Shown: positions 27,679 to 40,514, counted from the first letter of the stretch. The stretch is DNA of 64,000 nt from Congeria kusceri (GCA_027627225.1 CM051024.1:81888204-81952203); one strand, 5' to 3'. Notes: generated from the sequence alone by a model not told the origin. Numbers and translations: made by a program.

Positions 27679-30600
27679 GTATCGTCATTATAGAACTCTG
27701 GGTCGTATATATCAAACGCATGCCAAACGTTTATGTCAAAGCATACAAGTAGTTTTTTTCCCAGTAAATTCAGTTAGTTGGGACTCTATTAATAATCTGC
27801 CCAAACACAATTGCCAATTAATTCCAACTGTTTACAATACAAATGCTTTCATAACCTTAACCATGTTAATCATGCTTAATACCGGAAAACCAAGGTCGCG
27901 CGACAGCGTATTTTCCGCCTATAGATAACACAAGTACCTATTTATTTGTTGTCATTTCCAATACCTAATGACTTTAAATCCATGTTCTGGAAGTGTCAAT
28001 TGCAATCGGATCCTTCTGGTTCCGCGATTTTATTTATAGGTTCCGTGTTTCAGTAACAATAAACAATGCTAAGCGCACCTGCTAACAGGGAACCAAATGC
28101 TTGCATTTTATTGAACCCAAAGAAATTATAACGGAAAGTAAATAGGTGTAAATGCAACACCAAACAAAACGTCGTCTGTAATCACGTCGAATCGATGCAT
28201 CCATTTATTACCAATATTTATTACGCAAATTCATAATAAATGTTGTTGAAAACAATGTTGCTGTTGTAAATAAGTTATATTTATTTTATTTTGCTTGGTA
28301 ACTTGTGGTAAGCATTTGTAAAAACTTGAAAATGTTGATAATTTATACCTATATAGTTATATAACATTTAAAAGTGACAAAAAAGCGAAACAGTTATCAA
28401 CTGTTGTGACAAGTAAAAAAACAAGTGGCAGACAATTGGCATAATATTTTATTCTGCTTACGTTCAATGCACTCTTGAAATGAAACCGAAAATTCAATTC
28501 AGTTACAATGTAGATCTTGGCCTACATCCCAAAATAAAATGTTTGATCTATGTTGAAACATATTTATTTATCATCTTACCTTTTAATACATGTTTAAATA
28601 TCCAATGTAATAAATTCACAGTAAATTCTATAAATTCTTTCGCAGTTTTCAGCAACAGGGTATTACATATTACTTTAAAAAATAACTTATGTACCCAGTT
28701 GCAACCACTTTCATCCACTCACAAAAATGGACAAAGTCGCATACATGATGCAATCTGAATACGTCACAACGGTGAATACGTCATAAAAGTGTGTCATTAT
28801 TAATTTCAGTCATTGTGATATGTTTCATTGCATCTTTAAAGCAACTTAGTCGTGTAACTTAAAGTAGTGGTTAAATACACTTTGTAAAGTATTTTTAATA
28901 CAATTTAAATAACCGACAGTTACCTAAACAGAGAAAATACCAGAGTTAAACATTCAACCAAACTATTAAATATGCCACTATATTATTTAACTCATTGATC
29001 AAACTACTTAAGGATTAGTCACTGATTCTATTAAATATCCATAAAAAGTTTACATAATAAAATGTCTCAAGAGACTAACAAATAACAGCGTCTATTGCAT
29101 TATCAGTACATAGAGTGTAATAGTGATAATTCTATGTTAGCGCTACCAGTAGCCAAAATAGCCATTGGCTACTATAATTCCCAATTGGCTACTAAATTGT
29201 TTGAAAATATTTGAAAATGAAACATATTTTCACACTTTCAGAGGGAAATATTTCAAAATGACAGGTTTTCTTTGCAAAATCAAAATTTTGGGCTACTAAT
29301 TCAGATTTCTTAGCGCCAACCTAGGATATGACAGAAAATTTATTATATTTTGTATCGAGATTTATTTAGTTTCTAAAAGAGTAGTATACCCCACTGGCTT
29401 GTTAGAATATGTGCAACAGAACTATTTTATCAAATGGCGAATTCCACCATAATAACATGTTAAGTCAATCTATATCTATATGACATTTAAATTTCAATAG
29501 GCATATTAAGGAGAAAATACAACATTTATAAGGAACAAATAAAACAGTTTTAATATCATATCATATGTTGTATACATTATGCGTTATCTATACTCGGAAA
29601 AAATGCGGGTTCGTGGAATACAACATCACACAATCAAACTGAGCGATACAAGCCACCGGAACATCACAGTCATGTAATATTCTCTAATTTCTCTATATAT
29701 ACCTCGAATATAAAGATTTAGAGGATATTTGTTCGCCACTCGTGAAAATATTGTTTCTATGACCACTCATGAAATAAAATACGATCTTACACTGTATTAA
29801 ACAAATTTGCTTTTTATTTCATGCTTACGATAAATAAATAAAAATGCGCGAGATATGCTGAAGCGTCACAATTTTTGTATATTATGACGTCATAAGTGTG
29901 ACGTCATTATGATTCCAAAATTGTCGATCACTGTTGTGGTGGAAAAATAGTGCCACTCTTACTGCGTCGTTATCGCTTAATTATAGTCGTATTTAATTTT
30001 ATTTATGTGTTTTCTGTTGTTTAAAAAGGCCGATGTTTACACTGACGATAAGGGTATTTACATACTTTCAAAAAATAAACATAAAAACAAAGTTAAAAGT
30101 AGTTCCACATAACCAAGAGTGTACGATCAAACAGTGTCATTTAACTCGACCTAGAGTGAATGATCTGGTTATCATTGACTGGTATTCTCCAGTCATTCAC
30201 CGCATAGCATGAAATAAAATTATATCTACATGTATCAATTACATGGAGTGAATGGTATTTGATTTTTTTTTTGAAGAAAAACCATTTGTTCGCAAAATCT
30301 AATCTTGATAATTTTGTAACTGTTTAATAAAAAAAATGCATTGATCAGCTTGCCTGGTTCAAAATTATAATAATTTCAAATCATAACCTTAATAACAGGT
30401 GCTGCAGTAAACAAAAAACCTTTACAGCTATTACATATGTATTATGCGAGTGTAGTCTATTTGTGTTTGGTTTTCCCGACTTCGGCAGTGCCTAAATTTA
30501 TATTAAATAAAGCTTAATCTAGCCTAATGCAAACCATAAAATCTATTGTCTAGGTCCCCATAGACATCTGGCATAAAGGTCGGAAGTTTTTGTTTTATTT

Positions 30601-33600
30601 TACAGTGACATTCCTGTTATCAGTCTGTTCGTATTTTACCAGGCTCAGGTGCTGGACCTCAAGCAGGAGAACGTGGACTTGGCTGCCAGCAAGGCTGTGC
30701 TGCAGAGGGAGCTACACAACATGCTCATGCTGCTGCACTCCTCACAGCTACAGCTCCAGGCCAGCAAGGGGCTCGAGGCGGACTCGGAAAGCATCAAGAA
30801 GAAATTGGTACTCATACATGTAGTTTATTAGAATATACAGTATTACTAAGCTGGTACAAACAATAAATTGCCAAATCTCTTGACTTGGCAGAAAGTACCC
30901 GTATAGGGAAAGATTTAGGGCAAAATAGGGTGCTGCACCATGCTCTTTTTTGGTTCCCCCCTGCTGCCCCTCTGGGCTTGTCAACACAGAAATGTTGAAA
31001 TGTTGACTATCTTTTGAAATTCAACACATTTTTGCAAATATTTAACCTTTAATGAATAGCTTATGCTTTTAAACCTTTATCAGAAGCATTAGACTCATGA
31101 AAACCCTGGATTTAGCAAATTATTAGGAAATGTCAACAAAATGGTCCGATTTTATCCCCCAGCTCCGTTTTAGCAGCACCCTTTACCTTTTTAGATCCTA
31201 GATCTTTCCCTACTTGTAATTACAAAAACAGTCTATAATTAAGTTTTCCAAAGTATCTTGCCAAAGTATGGCAGTTAACTGTAAATATATTTTTCCCCCT
31301 TGACTGTCTTCACTGGTATTTATAAATTCCCCTAGAAAACAGTAATCATGGCAGGGCTTTTTTTACCTTATAATGCAGTGACCTTATAAACTTTATAATA
31401 AAGATGCCACAAACCCCAGGTACTTCTTATCTGGATTTGTTGTTACCCATTACCAAATTTATTGTGATATTTACCCATTACCAAATTTATTATGATATTT
31501 TCCCATTACCAAATTTATTGTGATATTTTCCCATTACCAAATTCATTGTGATATTTTCCCATTACCAAATTTATTGTGATATTTACCCTGAAACATTATA
31601 CCTAGGCCCTATCCCATCTCTGAAAAAAAACACTTGTAACTAATGAACTTAGCAATTATTAAAATAATATTTGTTTCCTTTCCATAGGTAGTACAATAAA
31701 AGTTTTGTTTGTTTTTCACATTAAAACACTTGAATATTTTGACAAAATAAAACAAATCTGTTAATTATATCCATTTAAGTATAGTATACCATGATCTTTT
31801 TTATTTGACAAGAATTTTGTTCAAACAAAAAACTACATTTGCAGGACACAGAGATGGAATCTCATTTGTCGGATGCAAAGAACGTAGCGATACTAGAAGC
31901 GCAGGTGAAGTCTCTACAGAGGGAGAACACAGAGCTGCGGCAGTACAGCCTAGCATTGCAGAGTGAAGTGTATGGTGCAAGATTGGCGGCTAAATACCTA
32001 GACAAGGAATTGGCTGGCAGGTACAGCTTGTATCAAAAAGAAATTGAATATTTATATGAGGTGTGCCGTGGTAGAAGGGGGCTTAATGCATGTGCATAAA
32101 GTGTTGTCCCAGATCAGCCTGTGCGCATTGCAGATGACACTTTACGCCTACAGTGGATTTATGTTTGGAAGAGACTTCCTTGAAACAGGAAATACCATGA
32201 AAGCGGAAAGTGTCATCCCGGATTAGCCCGTGTGCACTGCACAGGCTGATCCGGGATGACACTTTACAGTTTACGCACATGCATTAAGCCCGGTTTTCCC
32301 AATCGGCTATTTCGCTTTCGGACTTTCCCTTATTAAACTGCATGCTACATTTGATGAAAGAAATTCCAAAATAGTTCCTACCAAAAATCAGTTTTTAAAT
32401 GCAGTTTCACTTTTAAACAGCATGTGTTTTTTAAATTTCACAATTCAAAATAGAGCTACAATACTTATTTATATATTTGTTTATTACCGACACAATGCAA
32501 ATATATGCAAACTTCAATTTCAGACAAACTGGCACGTACTCCAAAATTGCCCTTTCACCTAAAGTAGTCTTCTTATTAAGCTTTCAACAAAGAAGCGTTT
32601 AGTCGACTGCGATCAATTGTCGATATATTTTAATAAGCTTCTACACAATAATGAACACCACACAGCATGATGACGTCATGTGTGTATGTGTTAATAATAG
32701 ATTCCAATAATACAACGGGTTTTGTTTGTTTTGTTTTTTTTGAAGAAAAAAACCCCTAAAATGCTATTTTGAATTAATTTTCTTTGTCCACACAATATAT
32801 AAAGCATATGAAAACTCTTGCTCGATTGGGCAAGCATTTGGCATTTTCTGCTAGCCCGAGATAAAATCTACTTGTCCCGGGCATCGGGCAACCCAGTTAC
32901 GAAGAAGACTGACATGCTTCATATATAATATATATATAATTATAATAGCTAACAACAGATACATTAAATACATTTACGGGTATCTAAGTCGTTTGTAACT
33001 GTTGTCCTAGAAGCAGAAGGTTTTCAGTACATAAAGGACAAAAAATATTATCTAAAAAGATTACCAGTGACTACCTTTGTTGAACATCTTTATTGATACA
33101 TGTTTTTAACACACTGGCAGTGATATAAAAAATACCAATTTTGCCAGGACTTTGGGATCAGTTCAAGGTTCCATTTAAACTTACTCTTAGTTTTACTGTT
33201 AACATGTTTCATTCTTAGCGGTGTTTATCTTTGTCTCCTATAAGAAAAATCATCATTCCAGCCATAGTGATAGACTTAAATAAAAGTGCCTAGAATGCTC
33301 AACATACAGCATAATATATTGTACGATTTATTATTTATTTCGAAACTCACATGTCCGTTTATTGTCCTTATTGGGTTTATCACCATCAATAAAGGACACA
33401 CGATCGTTCATAGTTTTAAATTTTGATTTTCATTTCCACAGAATCCAGCAGATTCAGTTGCTAGGCAGAGACATGAAGGGAGCGGAACATGACAAGTTGT
33501 GGAATCAGTTGGAGGCGGAGATTCACCTGCATCGACACAAGACTGTCATACGGGCCTGCAGGGGGCGCTCCAACAGGAAGAAGAGACTGCCTATACCTCC

Positions 33601-36600
33601 CGGGCATGTAAGGCCAAAAACATCAATTGAGGCGTGTTGGAAAACCGGACTTTATGCATGTGCGTGAAGTGTTGTCCCGGATTAGCCTGTGCAGTCCGTA
33701 CAGGCTAATCTGGGACGACACTTTCCGCTTTTATGTTTTTTTCTGTTTCAAGGAAGTCTCATCTAAACATAAATCCACTGTAGGCGGAAAGTGCCGTCCT
33801 GGATTAGCCCCTGCGGACTGCACATGCTAATCCGGGACGACTTTTTACGCACATGCGGGTTTTCCCACGACGTGCCTCAATTGTATGTTTTGGGCAACAG
33901 TCTCAAAAATGTTAGGTAGGGTTGGGACTATTATTGATTTATTGAAAAATATCTAAAATTTGACGAATACGAATTTCACAGAATACAGTCGTCACCAAAA
34001 AATTAATGGTCAGGTGTTTTCGCAAGGTAGGGTCTGGTTGCCCAAAACATGGACATCATTTTTTTGCCTAAGCAGGTTTCACTCGGTTATTCACTATTTG
34101 GCTAATTACGTATCTGTCGGGCTACACCCTTTTCTTTATAAAACCCTATTTAGGGAATAGGATTTTAACATAGTAAGCTAAATTTGGCAAAATAAAATAT
34201 TTAGCCATGTGCAGCTTTGTGTTAGAACAAAACCATAATAGATGTATGTTCTGCTGGATATTTTTATTGAAATGAACTACCAAACTTGCAACGATCGTTT
34301 GGAGTACACCTAATTTAGTTGTTATAAATAACATAATTTGTATTTTATTCCACTTCAGTGTCAGCTGTGACCTTATTGACAAGTCTTTAAAATGTTTGAA
34401 GTTCCTTGTTTAAGAAACTGGAACCAAGAACATAAGTTTTAAAAACATGTGTTGGACTTACAAATTTGGCGAATTCCTTAGTTCATGTATTATGATACAA
34501 ACTTTATAATGATTTAGAACATATTTAAACTAGTATTCATAGATAGACCGAGTGTGTTTATTTCATTAACTGGAATGTAGCATTATGATGATAACAAAAA
34601 ACCGTTTTATATAACATAAACAAACGTCAACATCGACAAAAACTATTTCTCTTATCGAAAAATATATATTTTCTGTTGATACAGACCCGTTATCCTACAT
34701 TCGGTTTTGAATGAGAAAATAAGGACTGCACATGTGTCATCAATCGATCTGAATAGACGCTGTGTATATAATAGTTTGCTGCACAGCAAAGTATTATTTA
34801 CGTTTTAAATTTCGAATTTCATATGCATTTCTGAACATAGGTTATTCTCAACTTTATTATAATATTCTTAAAAGACAATACTGACATCATTAAACTCAAT
34901 GGATGGTTTAACATTTAATATTTTCACACAAAATCGTACAGTCCCTCTTTCAACACTGACTACAGTGTAGCATTATAATCATTTGTTTGCTCATTTCTGT
35001 CTGGCATCGTTGGGGCTTGCATTAAGGGAAGTTTGGGAGTAATTTACTACCAGTTTATGTCACAGGACTTCCAAAATTGCAGGCATGGAAGTATCAAAAA
35101 GTCAAAAAAGAATGCTTTAAAACTTCCAATATCCAACACTTGGAAGTAAGGACTACCAAAATTTTCACCTAAGTGCAAGCCCTGATTATAATTTTAAGTT
35201 AACAATAGGTCTGACAAACAACAACATGAAGTGAAAAACATGCTTAAAGTACAATAATAGCTATACTAGAGTAGTGATATATGCTGGGAACATTGTAATG
35301 TACATATTTATGTCATGCAATACTGTCACAACTTCCAAATATTATGAGCAAAACTTCCAAAATCAGAGGCCAGGAAGTTCAAACTTCCAGTTTTCAAAAG
35401 TTAATGAAAGCCCTGTATCATATGACAGGATTTTAACTCCCTGCGAAGGAGACATGGCCTTGGTGACGTGAGGAAGGTCAATCTGCACAAAGAACGGGAT
35501 GAAGGTCTTGGAATGTCCATCACAGTAAGTGGTCATTGTTATGAATTAGAAATGTCTGTCGTAGTAAGTTATAAATATTTAGTAATACATCTGAAAAAAA
35601 AGAGACAGACAGCTACTTAAAAAAGAGAAATGTGCTACGAAAAAAGGCCAGGGAAATAATGCAGATTTAAACCTGGAACTACACATGAAATGCTCTTATA
35701 TTTGTATTCACTGACACATTTATGTTGACCTTGTATTTTTATAATTCTTATATAATTATTTGCAATATCTTCAAAATAACCGATGTCCGTTCAGGTCCCA
35801 TTTTTCCAGTACTTTTTGGAATGTCTGAGCTAAATGTACATGTGTATTTAATTTAAAGAAAAAATTGAATGTTATTTATTAAGAAGTGACATTTATATAA
35901 GCTGTATGGGTCTTGCTTAGACCGAATTTCTGTTAAAAGTGTTTGTTGTTTCTTAGTTTTACATCTGCTTTGTACTGTACTCTATTGGGATGTGCCTTTA
36001 ACATCGTTAATTGAATCCTAATATTTAATGTTCCAACTCTGGGTGGAAAGATCGAAAACAACTTAAAGGCTACTTTAAAAAAATAATTGTTAAAAGCTTG
36101 TCTGGGCAATAATTTTGCAACCCTTGGGCCTAGGTTCTTCAAACTTGGTAGGTAAGTTGGGCATAGTTAGTAGAGGATTCCTATCGTATTAGGACTTGCT
36201 TTTAAGTAACATTGTTGACTGAATCCTAATGTTCTTATATTCTAACTCAGGGTGGAAAGGAGCATGGGGTGCCGATTCTAATCTCCGAAATCCACGAGGG
36301 ACAGCCAGCTGACAGGTGCCAGGCACTGTACGTAGGGGACGCCATATTGGCCGTGAATAAAATAGATCTACGCAATGCTAAACATGCAGAAGGCGTGAAA
36401 ATTCTTTCAGAACAGGTGAGAATGGTATTGAAAATGAACTGTGCACAAAGGGTACTCCTTAGGGAACGCTATATTGACACTGAATACTGGTAAGATAGAT
36501 CTATGCCATGCCAAACATGCAGAAAGGGTGGATATTTAGCTGGGCAAAAAACCCTCATGACAGAACAAGTCATAACATGGTATCAGTAGTCATTACAATT

Positions 36601-39600
36601 TGTACATATATCGCCGATAATCGGTCTGTTTTCTGCATTCTCCAATGAAATTGACACAATTGACCACTTCCAAAATTGAATGACATCACTATTGAAGTAC
36701 TACTCCACTACGTGGTATTTTTGTATGTTAGTATGAAATAACCCATACCAAAAAGCAGTATTCTGCCGTTGTTGTAGCACGGTGATATAGAGCTGGAGGT
36801 GATGTTTGTGGCCCCAGACGAGGACAGTGATAACGACACCCTGGGCTGTGAAGAGGAACAGAGGTTCAGGTGAGAATTTATGTGGCGTAAAATCTTGAAC
36901 GTTGAATATCTCTTACAAGAATAAACCCTGATCTGATGTTTCCTACTTGTTTGCACTACTGTTAGCTACATGTTCTAGTTCCATGTCCTATTGTTAGTAA
37001 AATTCTCCCATTTGTTTTCTTGCCACTTAAATGTTTAGCTCCTCCCCTGCTATTGTTAAAGGATTACTATCCGTATGTCGAGCGTCACAAACACTTCACA
37101 AGCATTGCCACATGGTATTTTGTGTTACCATGGTTAAGGGTTAAAACTATGGATGGCAACGAATATTGGAATAATGAAAACTATTTGAATAATATTTATG
37201 TATTTGAATAATTACCTGTTTATTAATTTAATTTTATTAAGCATAACAAATACAGTATTTCTCAATGTCATTCCCTAAAGATATTGCGTTTTCCTGTCAT
37301 CTTAGCTACTCTAGTAAACGCGATACCGGTATGTGTAAAAATCTACCTATCACCCGATTGTTATATGTTTTGTAGACGACAGTTTGTTGTAATTGTTAGT
37401 CCCATTATATCGACCACGGTCTCTTATCTGTTCACAAGTTCACTTATATGGGAAGTAGGAGATTAAAGCGTTTTCGAGGTGCTAATTAGTGTTAGTGCGT
37501 ACATGTGCACATGTGCTCTGACCTAATTAGTGTTAGTGCGTACATGCGCACACGTGCTCTGAAACAACATGTCACCTTCCTAGTTGTGTCGTGGAAACTG
37601 ACAGCGAAGTTGTCAGCAAAGATTTGCATGTGCTTAATCAATGGTTTGAAGTCTTTCCCATTAAATGAAATTGCAAATTCACAAAATAGTAGATTAAAGT
37701 CAGTGTATTTGCCACATTGTTCTCGTCATGCGTTGGTGGTGGATATAAAGCACACAATTAAGTCATTTTAGTAATACATTTCCATCAGTTTTACTGCATC
37801 CGATAATGGAATATTCTAGTACTTCATCAATTGAATATTCACATATCATTTTTGGTATTTGTTGCCATCCCTAGTTAAAACATATAATATTTGTGTGCAA
37901 TTATTGGATGTAACGCAAGATGGATTTGTGTAGATTTGCATTGCATTACCGTAAATAAATATACAACACAGCCGATAGTCCTTGCGTGTGAAACTTAAGT
38001 TGCAAACTGCTTAAAACGCAAAATATTACATATTGTTTTCAGATATCGAATATACGACGAGGAAGTTGCCAGCCAGGATAACGAGTATGGAAGTCGTCTC
38101 CGTATGAACTCTTTAGACCATATTGACAATGGAGCAACTGGTCAATCTAACAATCTCAACTCCAATCCACCTACGCCAAAATCAAACTCACAACCAGCAA
38201 GGTAAGTCCGCACAGGCTAATCCAGGACGGCACTTTCTGCTTTTATGTTATTTTCTGTTTTAAGGAAGTCTCTTCTAACCATAAATCCACTGTAGGCAGA
38301 AAGTGTCATCCCAGATTAGCCGGTGCGGACTGCACAGGCTAATCCGGGATGACACTTAATGCACAAACATTAAGCCCGGTTTTCCCACGACACGCAACAT
38401 TTGTATTTTATGACGGGAACAGATATGGTCCGGTTGTCTTTTACTGCATCTACGAGGGATGTTCAAAAATAACGTAGACTTTTTATATTGTTTACAATTA
38501 AATAAACTTAATTGAATAAAACCTATATCAAAATGAATCGGGATTCAAATGGAACATGTTTAATAAGATCCCAACATAAGAATCATTGATAAGATAGTGT
38601 AATTAAAATATCCGAAAATATTGAATAATAGTGAAATAATAATATTGAAACAAGAACATTTCCTTCGCGCCAAATCTTCCCTGAAGTAAATGACGTTAAC
38701 GACGTCATTGAATTCCAATTGAGGTGCTCCGGGTTGCCTATAGTGACTTATTTTAAATGCCTGCCATTTTGAACAGAGAAGAGTACAATCGCAGAAATTT
38801 TGTAAATATATGCAATATATATTCCTGTTTATTATAATGCACTTTTTTTCTATGAAATAATTATATGTCTAAAAATATTTAAAAAATCTACATTAATTTT
38901 GATCATCCCTCGCATTTCTAAGAAACAATTCTAAATAACATTTCAGGACTTTGTTTGTTTGTGGTTAAAGTATATTTGTGAAATCTTACTAGATGGTAGT
39001 CCATATGCGTATCTTCAATTCATGTTCAATAAATATACAAAATATAGTCTTAATTTTAAAGAAATCATCAAAATAGATCATTAACTGTCTAATCAATTCA
39101 GTAACATATTACAGGGACTTGTTCACAGATTTTTGCATTTTTTTAAGTATGCCATGAAACGTCTTAACTTGAGAGATTTACGCATCAGAGCTCAAGTATA
39201 GTCACAAGAAAATAATTTAAAAACAAAGAAAAACAAAAATTGGTCCCAGGACCTCCAGATTAAAAGGCTATCGCCTTAACCACTTGGCCATTCCGATATC
39301 TATATTTAACCTAGGCATTATTTGCTTTATGTAAGTGATCCACGTGTTGTCAACAATTTTAACGAAAACAACAGTAACACTCCAAATTATTCCATTGTTT
39401 AGCGTTAGAAATGCTTTATAATTTTATCAATTTCAACTGATGATTACTCATAAACGAAACATTATTTACAGTATATTTCTATGTCTGTAGTGTTATTTCG
39501 CTCCCTTGTATACATTGTTCTTATTGTTGGCGTCTGTGACAAAAAGTTGAAAAATGTCAATTCGTGAATCTGTGAACAGGTTCCTTTCAGGCATTAACAA

Positions 39601-40514
39601 AAACTTAATGATTGATAACATAGCAATGTAAAATATTCTATGAATGTGTCTTTATTAGAAGGTAACAAATGGTGAGCAGCATTTCTAATTACATTTGACG
39701 GTTGGAATGGTTTTATTCTTTCATTATCTTTGCTTGTTAAGAATGTTCTTGGTGATGGTTTTCAGACTTGCAATTGTTGAGTAACGGTTGTTTTAAAAGT
39801 ATTATTATTTTATGCATATGTATTATATGTATAACAATATAAAATTGTATGTATTTCTTCCATTGTATTTTCAATATGAGCCTTGGCCATAATTTTGCAC
39901 ATTGTAAATGGCCAAACCAAACAGAATTCTTTCTTGGCAGATATGCAAATTTGTGGGCATGGCCTAATTTGGTGAATGCCAGAGTAAGTGCTGCCCTTAC
40001 ATTAAGTAAATTAATTACAATATGTTCATTGTAGTTGAAAAACTGAAGCAGTGCAATATAGCAAATATGGTGTATAATAAATTTCATAATTAATAATTAA
40101 TTTAAGACGTTTGTTTTCAATTCAAAGCTTATAAGCACTGTCATAACATAAAAATGGCTGAACTATAGATTTTCAGAGAAGCAAAACAGTGGAATCAAAA
40201 AGGAACAGAAAATTGGCAACACCCCTCTTATTTTATCTGTATGTTTCCCTATACTTATTGATTAATTACTGTTTATTGGTATGTGAGCAGTTTCAGTCCG
40301 GTGACATTATTACTTACATGCATATACATGACTTTCCACTTGCAGTCCTCAAAGAAATCCAGCTCCGGGACCAAAAACTGATCCTAAAAGCCCGGCCTCC
40401 ACTCCTAACACCCCGGACAAGGGCCATCTATCGGTGGGGTCCCTCCACATAGACAACGTACAGCAACATTCCCTTACCACGGATCAGTCAGCATTCCATG
40501 GCAGTTATCACTGA
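27466..40514 (+). CDS. GOPC: GOPC (PIST/CAL), Golgi PDZ and coiled-coil protein, nine exons, 466 aa (gene span)
   Basis: Orthologue of GOPC, a scaffold of the trans-Golgi that sorts PDZ-ligand membrane proteins (in mammals CFTR, Frizzled and others) and binds Golgi partners by its coiled coil. Coding segments: 27466-27678, 30643-30807, 31845-32020, 33442-33607, 35429-35524, 36251-36415, 36778-36869, 38043-38201 and 40346-40514. All introns are GT-AG and phases join into 1401 nt with TGA. The protein is 466 aa (human about 462). Marks: conserved N-terminus [20 protein letters not shown]; coiled coils about 72-210; [16 protein letters not shown] about 254-346 with carboxylate-binding loop GLGM at 266-269 and helix-B His317. 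The last 110 residues are Ser/Asn/Pro-rich and diverged. Exon 1 has AAGATGGCGGC at the ATG. Confidence 0.97.
27679..30642. other. GOPC intron 1
   Basis: 3.0 kb, AT-rich. It holds two full palindromic TGACGTCA words at 29885 and 29899 (14 bp apart), and a weak inverted pair around GTTAGCGCTA (about 29135) and TTAGCGCCAAC (about 29311-29321) that may bound a short decayed element. No other gene was seen. Confidence 0.6.
30643..30807 (+). CDS. GOPC: GOPC exon 2
   Basis: 55 codons, residues 72-126, from [20 protein letters not shown] to SESIKKKL, phase 0 at both ends. It forms the first coiled-coil segment. The acceptor is TTTTACCAG and the donor TTG|GTACTC. Confidence 0.95.
30903..31215. mobile_element. 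TIR-like short element in GOPC intron 2
   Basis: Left TATAGGGAAAGATTTAGG and right CCTAGATCTTTCCCTAC are inverted. Next to them AGGGTGCTGCACC and GCAGCACCCTTTACC are also inverted. A fragment of the same family lies just upstream of the tubulin promoter (17971-18058). No target duplication was settled. Confidence 0.65.
31443..31582. repeat. 28-bp tandem repeat, 5 units, in GOPC intron 2
   Basis: Units TT(A/T)CCCATTACCAAATTTA plus TTGTGATAT repeat five times with one or two changes. Confidence 0.93.
31845..32020 (+). CDS. GOPC: GOPC exon 3
   Basis: 58 codons plus two bases. It starts with a diverged [13 protein letters not shown] and then the second coiled coil, ending [18 protein letters not shown] plus a split Arg codon. 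The acceptor is ATTTGCAG and the donor CAG|GTACAG. Confidence 0.95.
32058..32300. mobile_element. W4 double-hairpin element, copy G, in GOPC intron 3
   Basis: The left end GAGGTGTGCCGTGG follows ATAT (32054-32057). The right end is cut after CGGTTTTCCC, and no right ATAT is present. It begins 37 bp after the exon 3 donor. Confidence 0.85.
33442..33607 (+). CDS. GOPC: GOPC exon 4
   Basis: One base plus 55 codons, residues 185-240, with the highly conserved [20 protein letters not shown] and then a basic linker [15 protein letters not shown]. The acceptor is TTCCACAG and the donor CAT|GTAAGG. Confidence 0.96.
33629..33878. mobile_element. W4 double-hairpin element, copy H, in GOPC intron 4
   Basis: A 250-bp copy flanked by AATT at 33625-33628 and 33879-33882, 21 bp after the exon 4 donor. 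Both hairpins are present; the right outer arm lacks CATTAAGCCC. Confidence 0.92.
35009..35185. mobile_element. Short inverted-repeat element in GOPC intron 4
   Basis: GGGGCTTGCATTAAGGG at the left and AAGTGCAAGCCCTGA at the right are inverted, with repeated 'acttcca' words between them. A related CTTCCA/AAGCCCTG segment follows at about 35350-35415. Boundaries are approximate. Confidence 0.5.
35429..35524 (+). CDS. GOPC: GOPC exon 5
   Basis: 32 codons, [20 protein letters not shown] to GLGMSIT, phase 0 at both ends. The first PDZ strand and the GLGM carboxylate-binding loop are here. The alternative frame with an ATG-less open run is in the wrong phase. The acceptor at 35428 (ATGACAG) is the only AG that keeps the frame with exon 4. 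The donor is ACA|GTAAGT. Confidence 0.93.
36251..36415 (+). CDS. GOPC: GOPC exon 6
   Basis: 55 codons, residues 273-327, the PDZ core: [20 protein letters not shown], then VGDAILAVN, and helix B with His317 in [10 protein letters not shown], the residue that reads a class I ligand. The acceptor is AACTCAG and the donor CAG|GTGAGA. Confidence 0.97.
36778..36869 (+). CDS. GOPC: GOPC exon 7
   Basis: 30 codons plus two bases, [20 protein letters not shown] onward. It supplies the last PDZ strand and an acidic linker. The acceptor is TTGTAG and the donor CAG|GTGAGA. Confidence 0.94.
38043..38201 (+). CDS. GOPC: GOPC exon 8
   Basis: Split Arg then [18 protein letters not shown] and a Ser/Asn/Pro-rich tail ending NSQPA plus a split Ser codon. 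YRIYDEE matches the YRLYLDE segment of vertebrate GOPC; the rest is diverged. The donor is AAG|GTAAGT, and the repeat at 38205 starts 4 bp into the intron. Confidence 0.9.
38205..38398. mobile_element. W4 double-hairpin element, copy I, abutting the exon 8 donor
   Basis: 5'-truncated copy beginning in the first hairpin at AGTCCGCACAGG. The right end ACACGCAAC is followed by ATTT (38399-38402). The truncation point falls at intron base +4. Confidence 0.88.
39113..39585. mobile_element. TTAA-type MITE, copy 1, in GOPC intron 8
   Basis: AGGGACTTGTTCACAGATT at the left and AATCTGTGAACAGGTTCCT at the right form 19-bp TIRs with two mismatches. The flanks are TTAC and TTCA, degenerate TTAA. Two related copies are at 54213 and 58639. 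A tRNA-like sequence lies inside. Confidence 0.75.
39241..39300 (-). repeat. tRNA-like sequence without a B box
   Basis: On the minus strand, TGGCCAAGTGGTTAAGGCGA gives a good A box and D arm, with an anticodon-like TTTTAATC run after it. The T arm reads GGTCCTGGGACC and lacks a B box, so it is not an active tRNA gene. It lies inside the MITE at 39113-39585. Confidence 0.4.
40346..40514 (+). CDS. GOPC: GOPC exon 9 (terminal)
   Basis: Split Ser then [40 protein letters not shown] and SAFHGSYH with TGA at 40512-40514. The acceptor is ACTTGCAG. The stretch is Pro/Ser/Thr-rich with no domain. Phase joining with exon 8 gives one open frame. Confidence 0.9.

Noticed and set aside
35274..35471. 65-codon open frame with its own ATG near GOPC exon 5
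   Set aside because: It is in a different frame from the exon; only the exon from 35429 fits the phases and the family.
39849..40087. Overlapping open frames on both strands (61 and 116 codons)
   Set aside because: They lie in GOPC intron 8, are AT-rich and match no family; no splice context was seen.
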